36,224 nucleotides of DNA from Haplosporangium gracile. Its lineage: Eukaryota; Mortierellomycota; Mortierellomycetes; Mortierellales; Mortierellaceae. This document shows, piece after piece, positions 34,256-36,224 of the stretch; the stretch's first letter is position 1, and the number at the start of each line of letters is the position of its first letter. The notes below the pieces were generated by a model. The model saw nothing but the letters and a program-made list of their open reading frames with translations. It searched no databases and was not told the DNA's origin. The stretch is from positions 1 through 36,224 of the forward strand of contig JAAAUF010000385.1 in the NCBI GenBank assembly GCA_015499985.1, written 5' to 3'. The position numbers were made by a program, and so were the translations under genes.

Positions 34256-36072
34256 CTATGAAGAGAGGAGATTGCTAGCTTCCTGCGCCTCAATACCAGC
34301 CTTGCCCGTGCAGTAAGATCCCTTGATAAAGGAGCGACAGCACTTGTAGCCCCATTTGCCGTCGGCCCAGAACGAGCCCCACACCGTCGTGTGGTTGTTG
34401 ATATACACATCCTCTTGGTATTTGGACTTAACCTTGGCCGGTTCGAGACCCTTCAAAATCCTTCCCGAACGCGAGTACTCGACATAGTTCTCCGTCTGTG
34501 CCAACAACAGCTCGCGAGCAGGTGCGTCCAAGTGTTCCTCGCCTCCGTACTTGGCCAAGATGCTGACCTTGGACTCGTCTTGCTGCTCGGCCTTCTTCTC
34601 CTTGAACTTTTTGTGCAGCATCTCGGCCTGTGTTGGGTTTGCCTGCAGATGTATATCGGATCCCTTGTCGGCGGCCTGCCAGGCAAACAGCTGTACGTTC
34701 GCCATATCTGTAATGCTTCCAGAGTACCGTTGGAAGTTGTCTCCGGCGTAAATGAGGTTGTTGGGGTCCTGGTCCTTGAGAGGGTTTTCACGCATCGAAC
34801 GTGTCTTGGGATCGTAATGGGCAGAGCTGGGGTCCAGATTGTACAAGTACTTTGCGCGATCCTCACGAATTCTATAAGAAATTGGGAATGCGTATTTAAG
34901 AGCGAGTCCACATAGTCCGTTTATCCCGGATGTACAAAAAAAATTGTATCAACCATGCAAAGAGGCCAACTGAATCCTAGGAACTTACCTCAGGTTGCGG
35001 ATGGTGGTGCGGGTTTTGGCGTTAACCTTCTGTCCGGGCATATCCGACTTGTCCGCATACTTTTCCTCATCATCATCATCGTCATCACTATCCCCAAACT
35101 CATTCGCGTTATTCTCCATCCTCTCCGCCATGGCCGCTGCAGCCTTGGCATCCTGTTTATCCAGCTCACTCTCCTTCAGTTTCCTCCTCGCCTCCTCAAC
35201 CTGTTCATACTCCTCATAGATCTTCTTATGTTCTGTAGTATCGTATCCGTTCCACCGATCGCGTTTGGCGTCAAAGGACATTTCGACTTTTTGAATGATC
35301 TCGTCTTCTTTGATGTTTTTCCCGCTCCATTTGGCGCCCTTCTTGCGAGGTCGTTCTACACAGTCCTTGGTCTTGTGTGTTGCTGCTCCACAGTTCTCAC
35401 ATGCCCCCTTCCTGTACTTTGTTGCTGCTGGGCCCTATTTTTGTATTTGTTTGAGGATGTAGGTCAGTTTGCTAAGCATTGACTTGAATACTTCCACGCC
35501 ATTTTGATCTGCAAGATACAACAAAAAAGACGTCTCCACTTACAGCTCGCTCTCCACGTTGATACCATTCGTCTGTGAACCGATCCTCGTCTGTCGTCGG
35601 TGCCTTCTGATGCTTCAGCGACGCATGTCCGTCATTAATATACCCTATTTATCAACAAACATTTCGACATGTCAGTCAACCGTGGTCTTGGCAAAATGTT
35701 GTTCGATACACATACTAATCAAGTTCATTTGATAAAAATGTATAGTACAAGGTACTTACATGGTGCTTCGGAGATGTACTGAGGGATATGTGGGTTGATT
35801 TCGCGACCTTCCTCGTCCCTGGCTGCGGGCGCCGTTCCAGCCTTACGAGCGGCCTCCAGATCCTTTTGCTTCCTGTATTCCTCTCGACTCAGTTTTGTGC
35901 CTATTGACAAAGTTGGTAGTCATACAAAGGAAAGAAGGTGATGTGAGTTCAGAGTTCATGGTAGGGATTTGTACGAATTTCTTGGTGGTCTTGCTGTATT
36001 CTTGTTTCTTGGTGATTTAAGGTTGGTGGTGTTGGTTCTGGCGAGTGCGTGTGTTGCCTCTGACTTACTCAT
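34256..36072 (-). CDS. SLU7: Pre-mRNA splicing factor Slu7, 435 aa
   Basis: Five exons: 36072-36069, 35900-35760, 35644-35544, 35434-34989 and 34871-34256. All four introns start GTAAGT and end TAG (168, 115, 109 and 117 nt). Exon 1 holds only ATG plus one base. The product starts [20 protein letters not shown], then [15 protein letters not shown] and LKHQ. The zinc knuckle is C94-x2-C97-x4-H102-x4-C107 ([15 protein letters not shown]). Next come [10 protein letters not shown], an acidic [76 protein letters not shown], and [18 protein letters not shown]. Slu7 joins the spliceosome for the second catalytic step and helps select the 3' splice site with Prp18. It ends soon after SYCTG, without the Lys-rich tail of animal Slu7, comparable to the shorter yeast proteins. 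Confidence 0.97.
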
Positions 36073-36224
36073 GATGTATTGTGTGCGGTGATTTGTGTTG
36101 GATGTGTCAATTGTTTGGAGATGTCTGTCGTTTGGAAGGCAAAGTAAAACTTCAGGAGGACAATGGGCCGATAAGCTACGTCACGTGAAGTAGCTGTACC
36201 CGAACCCAGACTACGTCACCGAGG
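36073..36224 (-). promoter_or_regulatory. SLU7 promoter with an E-box palindrome and CRE-like sites
   Basis: The 8-bp palindrome TCACGTGA (36181-36188) sits between inverted GCTAC (36175-36179) and GTAGC (36190-36194). ACGTCA occurs at 36178-36183, overlapping the E-box, and again at 36213-36218. These match consensus sites for class B bHLH and CREB/ATF-type bZIP proteins. Binding is inferred from sequence only. The region continues beyond the window. Confidence 0.55.

Overview
The window is nuclear DNA of an early-diverging fungus, most likely a member of Mortierellomycota/Mucoromycota. Three things point there. Every confident gene has spliceosomal introns, mostly 106-168 nt with GTAAGT-like donors. 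Exons are GC-richer than the AT- and CT-rich spacers and carry poly-Q, poly-H and poly-N tracts. One gene encodes a CSL (CBF1/RBP-J/Su(H)/LAG-1) factor, a family absent from Saccharomycotina and most filamentous ascomycetes but kept in early-diverging fungi and fission yeasts. The species assignment is inference.

Layout, left to right. The left edge may hold the last codons of a plus-strand gene (2-109). It faces a three-exon minus-strand BTB/POZ gene (346-4273). Positions 4274-17051 are a 12.8 kb spacer with no gene I can support. Each flank of the spacer is strongly pyrimidine-rich on the sense strand of the gene it precedes. A four-exon CSL gene follows (17052-22426, 1683 aa). It converges on a two-exon class B bHLH gene (22919-25643, minus). 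After about 3.2 kb of spacer come two adjacent, apparently decayed small secreted-protein-like loci (28847-29469 and 30036-30784). The right end is a compact housekeeping block: RPL21/eL21 (31015-32359, minus) and RPS9/uS4 (33150-33872, plus) diverge from a shared 790-bp promoter, and SLU7 (34256-36072, minus) converges on RPS9.

Functionally the window splits in two. The left two thirds hold regulators (BTB adaptor, CSL factor, bHLH factor) with very large non-coding flanks. The right third holds gene-expression machinery (two ribosomal proteins and the second-step splicing factor Slu7). I see no operon-like or biosynthetic cluster, no intact mobile element, no CRISPR array, and no tRNA or rRNA gene.

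The most notable points are: the RPS9 start codon is split by an intron (A|TG); a coding-like block of unknown origin lies inside the 739-nt first intron of RPL21; all 13 well-supported introns end in TAG; the CSL protein has a very long poly-Q N-terminus and two large insertions in its C-terminal TIG-like domain; and the decayed secreted pair shares a signal-peptide/intron design and a YCNE motif.
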